From an uncultured Actinomycetes bacterium (GTDB lineage: Bacteria; Actinomycetota; Acidimicrobiia; Acidimicrobiales; RAAP-2): a DNA stretch of 64,000 nucleotides. Positions within the stretch are counted from its first letter, which is position 1. Every line of letters starts with the position of its first letter. Location of the stretch: the NCBI GenBank assembly GCA_903825895.1, contig CAIKCI010000018.1:1-64000 (forward strand). The letters are read 5' to 3'. This document shows positions 42,726 through 52,867 of this stretch, one piece after another. A program made the translations under genes and the position numbers. Under the pieces are notes generated by a model. It worked only from the letters and a program-made list of their open reading frames with translations, made no database searches and was not told the DNA's origin.

Positions 42726-43915
42726 GTGAGTTGACGCCCACCGTTCGATTCTTTGGAACGGGTGCTCGGTTGGCTCAGCCGATTGGATCGCTTCCAGCCA
42801 AAACAGACCTTGCCTTTTCGCTTGACGCGCAGGGTATTACCTTGAGTGGGGGCGACCCTCTTCTTGCGTGGCAGCTTCCGTATCGAGCACTCATCGGAGC
42901 GAGGGCTGTACTGGTTGGTTTCTACGTCGAGCTGTCGGGTTGGGTCTCGGGAAGGCCTTTTTTATTGACGATTCCTACCGAGAACCTTGGCGGCGGAACC
43001 CCCCAAGAACTCATTGCGCTCTTGTCGCCAGTTAGCCCATCCCCAACCACCACCATGATGTCGGGTCACTCTGATGGCTTGCTCACGGCTCGTTTAACAA
43101 TGAAGCGAAAATCAAAGGCGCTTATTGCAAGTGCGGTACTGACCGTTGCTGTCGTGGTGGCGCTTGTGCTCGCACTTATCCTTCAGTCATCTCCTGGAAA
43201 CGGACCATCGACAACGTCCCAAGCACATGCGCTGGCGGCTTCGATGAATCTCACGATCAATGACTTTCCTTCGACGTGGCAAGCGGATAATCCTGCAACG
43301 GCTCCGCTGAGCGGCTTGTTAGGGACGGGAACTGCATCAAAGGAAACACCAAAACAGAAAAAGATCTATGACGAAGTTGTGCATGCCTATCAAACATGCG
43401 TGGGACTCTCGAATGCGAAGGACCGCATGTTCGGCACAGCGGGAGTGGCGCCAATAGCGCAAGTACCAAGTAACCCTTATGGAAGCGTGGAGAACGGGAA
43501 TCTCGCTGAGGCTGGTTCGGTCACGCAGTACTACGCCTCAACACAAGATGTTCAAAGCGATCTCGCACAGATGAAGCGGCCTCAGTTCGCACGTTGTTTC
43601 TCTGAAGTGATGGCTCGATTCACCATTGCGTTTGTGAGCCCATCGTCGATTACAACGCCATGGCCGACAGTCGTCACAAAGTCTTCGACGCAGCTTGGCG
43701 TCTTTGTCACCGGTGCCGCAACGATCATTAACTATCCGACGACGACAGGGACGACGCCTATCGAAATTGGCGTGACATCCTTGATCTACGGCCACTACGA
43801 ACAGGTGCTCTATACCTTCGCTTCGCCAGGTATTTTCCCTGTGGTTGAACGCCAACAGCTCCTTCAAATTCAGGTGGCGCGGTTAGCTGGCGTGAACGGA
43901 GCGTCCAACGCCTAG
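42722..43915 (+). CDS. Single-pass membrane protein of unknown function
   Basis: A 397-residue protein: a soluble N-terminal domain (1-125, beta-rich), one membrane helix (about 133-155) and an extracytoplasmic C-terminal domain (about 165-397) with a Cys pair (YQTCVG and ARCFSE). The ATG overlaps the hemL stop (ATGA), so it is translated with the hem cluster. I do not recognise a family. Its stop overlaps the convergent reductase gene. A link to haem handling would be only a guess from position. Confidence 0.65.
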   Translation: MSELTPTVRFFGTGARLAQPIGSLPAKTDLAFSLDAQGITLSGGDPLLAWQLPYRALIGARAVLVGFYVELSGWVSGRPFLLTIPTENLGGGTPQELIALLSPVSPSPTTTMMSGHSDGLLTARLTMKRKSKALIASAVLTVAVVVALVLALILQSSPGNGPSTTSQAHALAASMNLTINDFPSTWQADNPATAPLSGLLGTGTASKETPKQKKIYDEVVHAYQTCVGLSNAKDRMFGTAGVAPIAQVPSNPYGSVENGNLAEAGSVTQYYASTQDVQSDLAQMKRPQFARCFSEVMARFTIAFVSPSSITTPWPTVVTKSSTQLGVFVTGAATIINYPTTTGTTPIEIGVTSLIYGHYEQVLYTFASPGIFPVVERQQLLQIQVARLAGVNGASNA

Positions 43916-45273
43916 CGAGTGCTGGCGGCGACTTTGGTCAAGGACTTGTCCGTGTCGAACAGTGCAGTGATGACTTGGTCGGGGAGTATGTCGACCAACT
44001 TCACCAAACTTCGGTACCCCACTTCAGCAAGACCCCGGTGATCAGGGCGCAAGAGGTTGGCCATCATCGTCAAGACTTGGGTCATAAGCGCCTCAGAGCG
44101 CATACCTGCGCCAACGCACAGCGCCATTACTTTCGGGTCACTGATGAGGCGAACAAATGCTCGTGCGACTTCGTAGTAGTCGCCGTAGGCCTCATCAACT
44201 GCATCGTCGTAGGCCCCGAGGAGGGAAAGATCTGATGCTTTCAACGCCGTGGCAATACTCGATGCCCCCAAGCGACCGGTTTCGTAGCCATAAGCAATCC
44301 CCTCACCATTGAAGGGGTTGATCGATCCTGATGCATCGCCAATGACAACCACGTTGCTTCCCGTCCGCGGTCCAACGGACATCCCCATGGGCAGACGTCC
44401 ACCAGTCGGCGGGCCACATGAGGTCTCTGGGGAGAGGCCCCAGTAGTCAGGTGCGAAGTTGACGAAGGTCTCCATGAGTTTTGAGGTGTTCACGCCCTTC
44501 CATCGTCGGTCGGTTGACAAGAGACCGACACCAACGTTGATGCGACCATCTCCAAGCGGGAAAATCCATCCGTAGCCCGGGACAACAGTTCCCGAGGTGT
44601 CGCGAATGTCCAGGTGTGACTCGATAAACGGGTCATCGTGGCGATCGGAGGTGTAGTACCCCCGCAACGCCATTCCCATGGGCCACTCCTTGCGTCGCTC
44701 GGTACCAAACATTCGCCCTATGCGCGAGTTCGCTCCGTCGGCCAGAACAACGACGTGCCCTTTGATTTCCTTTGTCGTCCCCGTGGCCTTCTCTTTGGCC
44801 ACAACACCCTGGCAGCCGCCGAGGTCGCCCTCGTGCGTTGAAGGGGTCTGGGCAATCAGATCAATTACTTCATGTCCCGTGAGTACCGTCGCACCGTGGG
44901 CTTGAGCCTGCGTGGCCACAAGGTCATCGAGATCGAAGCGGGTGATGCAATAACCATGAGAAGGAAAGTTGGGGTGTTCGGGCCAGCGCATTTCGAGCAT
45001 CTGGCCAAAGCCGTAAGACCGTAAGCCATCGTAACGATGGCCCTTGCTCGCCACGATCTCCTCAAGGCCCATATCTGCCAGCTGGCGCACCGATCGAGGA
45101 GTCAGGCCATCGCCACAGGTCTTTTCCCTGGGGAAGGTCTTTCGCTCCAAGAGGGCGACGTCCCAGCCGGCTTTGGCCAGCCAATAGGCGCAGGCTGAGC
45201 CGCTTGGTCCACCGCCGACGATCACGACATCAAAGACACGGTCAAGGTTTTTCGGGTTCATTTCGTTTTCCAC
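43912..45273 (-). CDS. Geranylgeranyl reductase family flavoprotein, possible menaquinone reductase
   Basis: A 453-residue FAD enzyme. VIVGGGPSGSACAYWLAKAG is the FAD motif and EKTCGDGLTPRSV the family's CGG-type active-site region; SINPFNGEGIAYG is the conserved C-terminal FAD block. Relatives saturate isoprenoid chains, including the menaquinone side chain (MenJ in mycobacteria). Divergence from nuoA supports a role in making the quinone used by complex I. GTG 45273 follows TACGAT by 7 nt with no Shine-Dalgarno, so it is probably leaderless. Confidence 0.85.
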   Translation of the reverse strand: MENEMNPKNLDRVFDVVIVGGGPSGSACAYWLAKAGWDVALLERKTFPREKTCGDGLTPRSVRQLADMGLEEIVASKGHRYDGLRSYGFGQMLEMRWPEHPNFPSHGYCITRFDLDDLVATQAQAHGATVLTGHEVIDLIAQTPSTHEGDLGGCQGVVAKEKATGTTKEIKGHVVVLADGANSRIGRMFGTERRKEWPMGMALRGYYTSDRHDDPFIESHLDIRDTSGTVVPGYGWIFPLGDGRINVGVGLLSTDRRWKGVNTSKLMETFVNFAPDYWGLSPETSCGPPTGGRLPMGMSVGPRTGSNVVVIGDASGSINPFNGEGIAYGYETGRLGASSIATALKASDLSLLGAYDDAVDEAYGDYYEVARAFVRLISDPKVMALCVGAGMRSEALMTQVLTMMANLLRPDHRGLAEVGYRSLVKLVDILPDQVITALFDTDKSLTKVAASTR

Positions 45274-45280
45274 GCTTTTT

Positions 45281-45286
45281 ATCGTA
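45281..45286 (-). promoter_or_regulatory. -10 element TACGAT, leaderless promoter of the reductase gene
   Basis: Minus-strand TACGAT ends 7 nt before GTG 45273. With TAGGGT at 45349 it forms a divergent promoter pair about 60 bp apart. Confidence 0.45.
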
Positions 45287-45348
45287 TGGGCAGGATCGGG
45301 GTGGCTGAGACGCGCAGTGAAAATGTGCCTTTGGGGAGTTGTCCGCGA

Positions 45349-45354
45349 TAGGGT
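45349..45354 (+). promoter_or_regulatory. -10 element TAGGGT, promoter of the nuo operon
   Basis: TAGGGT ends 7 nt before GTG 45362, with no Shine-Dalgarno, so the entire nuo transcript appears to be leaderless at its first gene. Confidence 0.5.
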
Positions 45355-45361
45355 AACCGTT

Positions 45362-45811
45362 GTGGATCAGTACCTTCCGGTTCTCGGACTCCTTTTGTTA
45401 GGAATAGTGTTCGGCGCGGGATCACTCATCGCGTCCAAACTCTTGGCGCCCCATCAGCAGGCGACGGCGGCCAAGGTCGCCCCGTACGAATGTGGCATTG
45501 TCCCTGAGAACGACCCACCGGCTCGGTTCCCGGTTCGTTTCTACCTCGTGGCGATGATCTTCATTATCTTTGATATTGAAATCGTCTTCCTCTTTCCCTT
45601 TGCCGTCGTCTTTCGCCAGTTAGGCAACTTTGGCATCGTCGAAATCTTGGTCTTTTCTGGAGTGGTCTTTCTCTCCTTGGCCTATCTTCGCTCCGTGGGT
45701 GGCTTGACGTGGGGGCCGATCAAGCAACTCGTAAAGGGAATGCCGGCAAGAACGTCAGAGTCGACCATCGCGCGTATTTCTGCAGATTCATCCCCCGAAC
45801 GCGCCGCATAG
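45362..45811 (+). CDS. nuoA: NADH-quinone oxidoreductase subunit A
   Basis: Membrane subunit of complex I at the junction with the peripheral arm. 149 residues with three helices; the loop YECGIVPENDPPARFPVRFYL contains the conserved Cys and Glu region of NuoA, and the helix FDIEIVFLFPFAV has the family's acidic pair. GTG 45362 is preferred over an upstream ATG because the -10 element TAGGGT is just before it and the upstream part is not conserved. Confidence 0.95.
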   Translation: MDQYLPVLGLLLLGIVFGAGSLIASKLLAPHQQATAAKVAPYECGIVPENDPPARFPVRFYLVAMIFIIFDIEIVFLFPFAVVFRQLGNFGIVEILVFSGVVFLSLAYLRSVGGLTWGPIKQLVKGMPARTSESTIARISADSSPERAA

Positions 45812-45826
45812 GAGATCGCAACCCTC

Positions 45827-46393
45827 ATGGCGCTTGAAGATCTTCCACATAATTTTCTCACGGGGTCAATCGAAGAACTCGTAAAATGGGCCCGAAAGTC
45901 CAGCGTGTGGCCTGCCACCTTTGGTTTGGCTTGCTGCGCTATTGAAATGATGTCCGCTGGCGCGGCAGATTACGACCTCGCTCGCTTTGGCATGGAAGTC
46001 TTTCGAAACTCTCCTCGCCAGGCGGACTTGATGATTGTTGCCGGCAGAGTCAGCCAAAAAATGGCCCCGGTATTGCGTCAGGTCTATGACCAGATGATGG
46101 AGCCGAAATGGGTGATCTCCATGGGCGTCTGTGCCTCGTCGGGTGGCATGTTCAACAACTACGCGATTGTCCAAGGCGTCGATCAAATCATTCCCGTTGA
46201 CGTCTATGCACCTGGATGCCCTCCCAGCCCAGAGACATTGATTCACGCAATCTTGACCCTTCACCAGAAGATTCAAACCGGCGAAATTACAAAACGACGT
46301 CATGAAGGAACACCCATTGAGTTAGAAGAAACACCCTCAAGCCCATGGGTTCCCGAGATGCCAACGGCAATTCGATTGGGGACTCCTCGGTGA
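45827..46393 (+). CDS. nuoB: NADH-quinone oxidoreductase subunit B
   Basis: Carries the last [4Fe-4S] cluster (N2) that gives electrons to quinone. 188 residues with the N2 ligands visible: the adjacent Cys pair in [14 protein letters not shown] and [27 protein letters not shown] is typical. Start ATG 45827 has GGAG 12 bases upstream. The C-terminal tail after LHQKI is extended and acidic, as in actinobacteria. Confidence 0.96.
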   Translation: MALEDLPHNFLTGSIEELVKWARKSSVWPATFGLACCAIEMMSAGAADYDLARFGMEVFRNSPRQADLMIVAGRVSQKMAPVLRQVYDQMMEPKWVISMGVCASSGGMFNNYAIVQGVDQIIPVDVYAPGCPPSPETLIHAILTLHQKIQTGEITKRRHEGTPIELEETPSSPWVPEMPTAIRLGTPR

Positions 46394-46884
46394 GTGACCT
46401 CGCACTCGGCGAACTCAATGATGTTTCCCACGCAGGTGGGATAGGCGTTGATCAAGTGCTCTTCCCGACAAGGGAGGCCTATCACGGACTGGTGCTGCGT
46501 CTCAAAGAGAGCGGCTTCGAAATGTGCGCAGATCTCTGCGCCGTGGACTTTCTCACACACCCGGGGCGTGCACTTCCCGACGGGATTCGTCCAGAACGAT
46601 TCGAAGTTGTTGTTAACCTTCTTTCACTTTCGCAAAAACGGCGCGTGCGAGTGCGGGTGCAAGTTCCTGAGAGTGACGCATCGATAGCGTCACTGTTTGA
46701 CGTTTACCCAGGTTCTGAAGCAATGGAGCGTGAAGCCTATGACCTCATTGGTATTCGCTTTTCAAATCACCCTGACCTCACTCGTATTTTGATGCCCGAA
46801 GAGTGGGAAGGTCATCCCTTGCGCAAGGACTACGGCAGCGGACGGGTACCGGTTCAGTTCAAGGAAACCCCGGGACCACGATGA
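46390..46884 (+). CDS. nuoC: NADH-quinone oxidoreductase subunit C
   Basis: 30-kDa-type peripheral-arm subunit. 164 residues; the region [21 protein letters not shown] and [11 protein letters not shown] is the family signature. GTG 46390 overlaps the nuoB stop as GTGA and is preferred to the in-frame ATG at 46345 inside nuoB. It is separate from nuoD, not fused. Confidence 0.94.
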   Translation: MSDLALGELNDVSHAGGIGVDQVLFPTREAYHGLVLRLKESGFEMCADLCAVDFLTHPGRALPDGIRPERFEVVVNLLSLSQKRRVRVRVQVPESDASIASLFDVYPGSEAMEREAYDLIGIRFSNHPDLTRILMPEEWEGHPLRKDYGSGRVPVQFKETPGPR

Positions 46885-48251
46885 CGACGATCGACGATCA
46901 AGAAGTCCCCATGCGCGTCATCGAGCGCCCCGCGTGGAGTGCGAAAGAGACCTCAGAAGGACCCCAAGAGCTCCTTGAGCGCAGCGGGACTCCTGAAGAA
47001 GAAATTCTCCGTGAAGCTGGGGGCGTGTTGCGTCTTCCTGACGGTCACGTGCTGGACGCAGGACAAATCGATGTTGAACGCAGTGACGATGAGACGATGA
47101 TTATCAACATGGGTCCACAGCACCCGTCGACGCACGGGGTGTTGCGGCTCATGCTTGAGCTCGATGGTGAAACGGTGTTGCGAACAAAATCAGTCATTGG
47201 CTATCTCCACACTGGTATGGAAAAAACCGGCGAAGAGCTCACTTACGTACAAGGTGCGACCAACGTCACCCGGATGGACTATCTCAGCCCACTGCACAAT
47301 GAAGCAGTATTTTCTCTCGCTACTGAGGCACTCCTTGGTGTGGAGATTCCTGATCGTGCGACGTGGATTCGCACCCTCATGCTCGAATTAAACCGTGTGA
47401 GTTCGCACCTGATGTGGATGGCGACCAACGGCATGGACTTAGGGTCCACCTCGATGATGATTTTCGGTTTCCGAGAGCGTGAAATGGTCATGAGCTTCTT
47501 TGAAAAGACCACAGGTCTTCGGATGAACAACAACTACATCCGCCCTGGTGGTGTCGCCGCTGACCTTCCTGATGGGTGGGAAGACGATATTGACATCCTG
47601 TGTGAAACGATTCTTGAGCGCACCTTTGAATACGATCAGCTCTTGACCGGACAACCGATCTTCCGTGAACGCACGGAAGGCGTTGGTGGGCTGTTGGCCG
47701 AAGAAGCCCTGGCCTTGAGTGTGACCGGGCCGCTCTTGCGCTCAACAGGTGTCCCGTGGGACCTCCGACGAACGATGCCGTATTTGGCCTACGACCAGCT
47801 GGACTTTGATGTCTTGGTCGGAACCTACGGTGACAACTTCGACCGCTATGCGATCCGCCTTGGTGAGATTCGTGAGTCCATTCGAATGATTCGCCAAATT
47901 CTCGAAAAAATGCCAACGGGTGACTACCGAGTACAAGATCCGAAAGTCACGCCGCCACCGCGAGGTCGGATTGACTCATCGATGGAAGCATTGATTCACC
48001 ACTTCAAGATCTTTACCGAAGGCTTCAAAGTCCCCGAGGGAGAGGTCTATGCAGCGATCGAATCTCCCCGTGGAGAGATCGGCTGCTACATCGTTTCTGA
48101 TGGAAGTTCGAAGCCCTACCGCATGCACATCCGTGGGCCGAGCTTTGTCAACCTTCAGGTTCTCCCCCTCCTGTTGCGTGGCGGGCTGATGTCGGATGCC
48201 GTTGCTTGTATTTCTTCTGTTGACCCTGTGATGGGCGAGGTGGATCGATGA
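46881..48251 (+). CDS. nuoD: NADH-quinone oxidoreductase subunit D
   Basis: 49-kDa-type subunit forming the quinone cavity with NuoB. 456 residues with an acidic N-terminal extension (about 1-70), then GPQHPSTHGVLR with the quinone-site His, and the C-terminal SMEALIHHFK and PRGEIGCYIVSDG motifs. ATG 46881 overlaps nuoC (ATGA). The lengthened N-terminus is common in actinobacteria. Confidence 0.96.
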   Translation: MTTIDDQEVPMRVIERPAWSAKETSEGPQELLERSGTPEEEILREAGGVLRLPDGHVLDAGQIDVERSDDETMIINMGPQHPSTHGVLRLMLELDGETVLRTKSVIGYLHTGMEKTGEELTYVQGATNVTRMDYLSPLHNEAVFSLATEALLGVEIPDRATWIRTLMLELNRVSSHLMWMATNGMDLGSTSMMIFGFREREMVMSFFEKTTGLRMNNNYIRPGGVAADLPDGWEDDIDILCETILERTFEYDQLLTGQPIFRERTEGVGGLLAEEALALSVTGPLLRSTGVPWDLRRTMPYLAYDQLDFDVLVGTYGDNFDRYAIRLGEIRESIRMIRQILEKMPTGDYRVQDPKVTPPPRGRIDSSMEALIHHFKIFTEGFKVPEGEVYAAIESPRGEIGCYIVSDGSSKPYRMHIRGPSFVNLQVLPLLLRGGLMSDAVACISSVDPVMGEVDR

Positions 48252-48856
48252 GTGCGCTTACTCCGGACCGACGGACACGCGCCGAACACCTCGTCGCTCT
48301 TTATCCCGAAAAACGAAGTGCCCTGATTCCCATTTGTCACATTGCTCAAGAGCAAGAAGGTCATTTAACCGACGAACTGATGATCGAGGTCGCTGAACTC
48401 GTGGGCGTCACTCCAGCCGAAGTCCAGGGAACGGTCTCGTTTTATGACATGTTACGTATCGAGCCAGTGGGGAAATACGTCGTGAGCGTATGCACCAACA
48501 TTGCTTGTCTGCTCGCCGGCGGCGAAGAGATGCTTGAGCATGTGGAAAAGACCACAGGGACTCGCCGAGGTGGAACCTCGAGTGACGGGATGTTCACCGT
48601 TGAAGAAGCAGAGTGTTTGGCGGACTGCGACGTTGTTCCCTGCGTACAGATCAATAATCGTTTTGTTCGTACAACGACGCCTGAAACATTTGATGCCTTA
48701 GCCGCGAGACTTCGTTCGGGTGAGACAGTGACGGACATCCCAACGAGTGGAATTGTGAGCCGAGTGGAACGAAGCGTTGGTCTCGTGGCTGACCCAGAGG
48801 TCGTTGCTCAAGAGAGAAGTGCACTACGGGCCAGCGATCAAAAGGCAACATCATGA
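48248..48856 (+). CDS. nuoE: NADH-quinone oxidoreductase subunit E
   Basis: 24-kDa-type subunit with the [2Fe-2S] cluster N1a next to the flavin. 202 residues; the ligands are in CTNIAC and CLADCD. GVTPAEVQGTVSFYDM is the thioredoxin-like domain signature. ATGA overlaps with nuoD and nuoF show tight coupling. Confidence 0.95.
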   Translation: MSALTPDRRTRAEHLVALYPEKRSALIPICHIAQEQEGHLTDELMIEVAELVGVTPAEVQGTVSFYDMLRIEPVGKYVVSVCTNIACLLAGGEEMLEHVEKTTGTRRGGTSSDGMFTVEEAECLADCDVVPCVQINNRFVRTTTPETFDALAARLRSGETVTDIPTSGIVSRVERSVGLVADPEVVAQERSALRASDQKATS

Positions 48857-50157
48857 GCCAGCTCACCGCTCCAAAGATTGTGACCTCTCGTATTGGCTTT
48901 GATGATTCTTTTACTCTCGATCGATTCCTTGCGACCGGTGGCTACGAAGGGCTCCGCAAAGCGCTGACGATGTCGCCCAGTGAAGTCTGCGCTCAAGTGG
49001 ATGCTGCGTCGCTCCTGGGCCGAGGCGGAGCGGGATTTCCTGCGGGACGTAAGTGGTCCATGCTGAGAAAAAACGATGTGTCCTATTTGGTTATTAACGG
49101 CGATGAGTCAGAACCGGCAACGTTCAAAGATCACTTGCTGATCGAACGTGACCCCCACCAACTCATCGAAGGGGTTCTCATCGCGGCCTATGCGCTGCAA
49201 GTCAATCAAGCGTTCATCTTTATTCGTGGCGAGTTTGCGCTGGGTCTTGAGCGCCTCCAAAGCGCGCTCAATGATGCCTACGCCTACGGTGCGGTTGGGA
49301 CAAAAATTCTCAACTCGTCCTTTTCGATCGACCTCGTGGTGCACCCGGGAGCTGGGGCCTATATCTGCGGCGAAGAGACGTCACTGCTCGAATCCCTTGA
49401 AGGGAAACGCGGGTTCCCACGGATCAAGCCCCCATTCTTCCCCGCAGCGATCGGCCTCTATGGTGAGCCAACCGTGGTCAACAATGTTGAAACTATGTCG
49501 AACTTGCCATGGATTATTTCAAATGGCGGCGATGCATTTGCGGCTCTTGGTGAAACACCGTCGACAGGGACGCGACTCTTTGCGTTAGCGGGTCATGTTC
49601 GAAACCCTGGTGTCTACGAGTTGGAGATGGTGAAGAACACCTTCCGTGATTTAATCTTTGATCCAGCCCTCGGAGGCGGTATCCCGAGTGGTGGACGCGT
49701 CAAGGCATTTATCCCCGGTGGCGTCTCCGCCCCTTGGTTCTACGAGGAAGATCTCGACACCCCCCTCGGTCAAGGCCAAGTTGCCGACAAAGGATCGATG
49801 CTTGGCTCTGGTTCGGTGGTCGTCATGGATGATTCGACGTGCATGGTGCGGGCGGCGTGGAGAATTACTCGCTTTTTCTCTCGAGAGTCCTGCGGTCAGT
49901 GCACGCCATGTCGTGAAGGCTCTGGATGGTTGGAGCGAATCCTTTATCGCTTAGAGCATGGCGAAGGCAGAGTTGAAGATCTTGACTTGTTGTTGGACCT
50001 CTGTGACAACATTGCGCCAGGATTGAGTTGGCCGCCCCAGCAGACGACCATTTGTGTCCTCGGCCCTTCGATCCCTTCATCGATTCACTCTGCGATCTCC
50101 CATTTCCGAGATGAATTCTTGGCTCACGTCAAGGAGGGGGGATGCTCCTATGCCTGA
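48853..50157 (+). CDS. nuoF: NADH-quinone oxidoreductase subunit F
   Basis: 51-kDa-type subunit: binds NADH and FMN and carries cluster N3. 434 residues with GRGGAGFPAGRKW (nucleotide/FMN), GAGAYICGEETSLLESLEG and the N3 ligand segment ESCGQCTPCREG, the fourth Cys lying about 40 residues later. It overlaps nuoE by ATGA and nuoG by 8 bases. Confidence 0.96.
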   Translation: MSQLTAPKIVTSRIGFDDSFTLDRFLATGGYEGLRKALTMSPSEVCAQVDAASLLGRGGAGFPAGRKWSMLRKNDVSYLVINGDESEPATFKDHLLIERDPHQLIEGVLIAAYALQVNQAFIFIRGEFALGLERLQSALNDAYAYGAVGTKILNSSFSIDLVVHPGAGAYICGEETSLLESLEGKRGFPRIKPPFFPAAIGLYGEPTVVNNVETMSNLPWIISNGGDAFAALGETPSTGTRLFALAGHVRNPGVYELEMVKNTFRDLIFDPALGGGIPSGGRVKAFIPGGVSAPWFYEEDLDTPLGQGQVADKGSMLGSGSVVVMDDSTCMVRAAWRITRFFSRESCGQCTPCREGSGWLERILYRLEHGEGRVEDLDLLLDLCDNIAPGLSWPPQQTTICVLGPSIPSSIHSAISHFRDEFLAHVKEGGCSYA

Positions 50158-52867
50158 GCAGCCCGAGAGTTCAACGACGGTGTCGATCACTATTGATGGA
50201 AGAGAAGTAGTAGCCAAGAAAGGTGAGATGGTCATCGCGGCAGCGGAAAATGCCGGGACCTATATTCCTCGGTTTTGCTATCACCCGCGAATGAAGCCAG
50301 TTGGCGTGTGTCGGATGTGTCTCGTCGAAGTTGATTCAGGGCGTGGCCCTACCTTGCAGCCCGCGTGTTTCATTGAAGCGACCGATCAGATGACAGTGGT
50401 GACGGATTCGGAAAAAGTGAAGAAAGCTCAGGACGGAGTCCTCGAGTTTCTCTTGGCGAATCATCCATTGGACTGTCCGGTGTGTGACAAAGGTGGAGAG
50501 TGTCCCCTCCAAGATCAGACCTTGGCCCACGGCCCAGGTGAGACCAGATTCATTGAAGAGAAGCGTCACTTCGAAAAGCCAATTGCTCTCTCAGAACTCG
50601 TTCTCTTAGACCGGGAACGTTGCATTCAATGCAGTCGTTGTACGCGATTCGCCGAAGAGGTTGCTGGTGAGGCATTGATTGACTTCTTAGGTCGAGGCGA
50701 CCAGGTGGAAGTGGCGATGTTCCCTGACGAGCCGTTCTCTTCATATTTCTCTGGTAACACCGTTCAGATCTGCCCGGTGGGCGCGCTCACGGCAACGCCG
50801 TATCGCTTTGCTGCTCGGCCATGGGATCTTGAGCAAGTGGAAACGACCTGCACGGGGTGCGCGGTTGGCTGTCGAGTTGCGGTGCAGTCATCATCGGGGC
50901 GGCTGACCCGACTCCTCGGCGTCGACGCTGATCCTGTGAATCACAGCTGGATGTGCGACAAAGGCCGATTTGGTTTTGAAGCAGTGAATGGCGTTGACGA
51001 TGGAAACGAAGAACTGGCGCTTACCGATCCGACTCGCCGCCTCACCGAACCGATGGTGCGCAAAAACGGAACCTTAGTTCCCGTGAGTTGGTCAGAGGCG
51101 CTCTCCGCCGTGGCCAGCCAATTAAAGGACGCAAAAGAAAAAGACCCTCAAAGCGTTGGGGCCATTGGTGGGGCGCAGCTCACCAACGAAGGAGCATTCA
51201 CGTGGACGTCATTGATCAAGGGAATTGTCGGTAGCGACTCGGTTGATGCACAACTCGGTGACGGTCTCGACGCCCAGTTAGTTTTGGCGTTACCGCGCGC
51301 CACGATTGATGAGGCAGCGAACGCCTGCACCGTCATTTTGCTCTCAGGAGATCTCCGAGAGGAACTTCCTGTTCTGTTCTTGCGACTCCGTCACAGCGCC
51401 GTTGAAGCGAAAAACTCGCTCATTGATCTTGGACCTCGCACGTCCGCATTGAGCGCGGTTGCCAAAGTCCGACTTCCCGCTCGCCCAGGTGAGGCTCCAT
51501 TGGTTGCACGAGCGCTGGCCGGCGATGTCGCTGCGGTGACGCAGTTAAAGGGGCACCGTGAAGGACACACCTTTGGCGATGAAGACCTCGCCTCGGCGCA
51601 GCACCTTCTGGGCGAGGATGGCTCTGGCGTGGTGGTGGTTATTGGGCGAACGTCTGTTGCTGAGGATGCTGCGTTTGTCGAGAGTGCTGCTCGCATCTTG
51701 CATCAGCGCTATCCAAACGCCAAGTTCTTGCCAGCCCTACGTCGCGGCAACGTTATGGGGGCACTTGAGATGGGGATGGCGCCAGGAATTCTCCCTGGTG
51801 AAACCAGCCTGGCGCAGCCCGGTGCGGCGCTTCGCTCGTGGTGGCCATTGGTTCCTGGAATTCAGGGAAAAACTGCGCTTGAGCAGTTAGCGGCCTTTGG
51901 CGATGGAAGCCAAGAGGTCTTGCTTTTGCTGGGGGCAGATCCACTTGCCGATGTGGCCGATGGTGCGCTGGTAGAACGAGCGCTCCGTTCATCAGGTTCA
52001 CTTGTGTGCGTCAGTGGCCACGGTGGAGCGATTTTGGAGCGTGCAGATGTCGTCTTGCCGGCAGCGGTTGTTCACGAGCGTGCTGGCACGACAACCAATA
52101 TTGAAGGAAGAGTGAGTCGACTCGGCCAAAAGATGGTTGCTCCGGGCTTGGCATGGTCGGACTGGATGATTGCCGCCGAACTCGCCGCGGCACTGGGTGC
52201 ACAGTGGGAATTTACTGCGGTGGGCGACGTCACCGATCAGATTGCTGCCGTGGTTCAAGGTTTCTCAGGGATATCATCGAACGCGCTTGCCCAGCCTGCA
52301 ACGCGCGACGGCGTAGTGCTGGGTTCGACTGCTGCACCGACAACGGCAGGGCTGCTCGACCCGATGGCGACTCCGGGCATGGTCTCGGCCGAAGAGTTTG
52401 GATTGGGCTCCTACGCGGGCATCGTTCGCGGTGAAGAGCAAGCGCAGGCGCCAACGTCGGGTGCAGGAGCTCCGAGCCTGACGACGTCTCTCTCTTCTGG
52501 GGAGAACGTGATCTCGCCTGCTCTGGATAACTACTCGCTGAGAATCGTTGGAACGCACACGCTCTACGACAACGGCGCCAACATTGTCGGATCACCCTCG
52601 CTGAGTGCGCTTCGCAAAGTTGCGGTGGCCATGGTGAACCCTTACGACCTTGATCGCTTAGGCCTTGCCACGGGGGATAAAGCGAAACTTCGCTCAGGTC
52701 GAGCAACAATCATTCTCCCAGTTGAAGCCGACGCCGGCGTGCTTCGAGGGACCGTTGTGCTCAATGCAAACGTAACGGTTCACGGGGCTGAGCGCAGAGA
52801 GAATCCCTTGGCGTCACTGGTGGACAGTTCGTTACCTGTGAACGATGTCGTGTTGGAGTCACTGTGA
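50150..52867 (+). CDS. nuoG: NADH-quinone oxidoreductase subunit G
   Basis: 75-kDa-type subunit with several Fe-S clusters and a molybdopterin-oxidoreductase-like fold. 905 residues: N1b ([2Fe-2S], FCYHPR...CRMC...C), N5 (HPLDCPVCDKGGEC region), N4 (CIQCSRC...CPVG) and CTGCAVGC plus a Cys 27 residues on, which are the N7 ligands kept in E. coli and Thermus but lost in mitochondria. ATG 50150 is set by AAGGAGGGGGG and overlaps nuoF. The last 150 residues form an MGD-fold-like C-terminal domain. Confidence 0.94.
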   Translation: MPEQPESSTTVSITIDGREVVAKKGEMVIAAAENAGTYIPRFCYHPRMKPVGVCRMCLVEVDSGRGPTLQPACFIEATDQMTVVTDSEKVKKAQDGVLEFLLANHPLDCPVCDKGGECPLQDQTLAHGPGETRFIEEKRHFEKPIALSELVLLDRERCIQCSRCTRFAEEVAGEALIDFLGRGDQVEVAMFPDEPFSSYFSGNTVQICPVGALTATPYRFAARPWDLEQVETTCTGCAVGCRVAVQSSSGRLTRLLGVDADPVNHSWMCDKGRFGFEAVNGVDDGNEELALTDPTRRLTEPMVRKNGTLVPVSWSEALSAVASQLKDAKEKDPQSVGAIGGAQLTNEGAFTWTSLIKGIVGSDSVDAQLGDGLDAQLVLALPRATIDEAANACTVILLSGDLREELPVLFLRLRHSAVEAKNSLIDLGPRTSALSAVAKVRLPARPGEAPLVARALAGDVAAVTQLKGHREGHTFGDEDLASAQHLLGEDGSGVVVVIGRTSVAEDAAFVESAARILHQRYPNAKFLPALRRGNVMGALEMGMAPGILPGETSLAQPGAALRSWWPLVPGIQGKTALEQLAAFGDGSQEVLLLLGADPLADVADGALVERALRSSGSLVCVSGHGGAILERADVVLPAAVVHERAGTTTNIEGRVSRLGQKMVAPGLAWSDWMIAAELAAALGAQWEFTAVGDVTDQIAAVVQGFSGISSNALAQPATRDGVVLGSTAAPTTAGLLDPMATPGMVSAEEFGLGSYAGIVRGEEQAQAPTSGAGAPSLTTSLSSGENVISPALDNYSLRIVGTHTLYDNGANIVGSPSLSALRKVAVAMVNPYDLDRLGLATGDKAKLRSGRATIILPVEADAGVLRGTVVLNANVTVHGAERRENPLASLVDSSLPVNDVVLESL

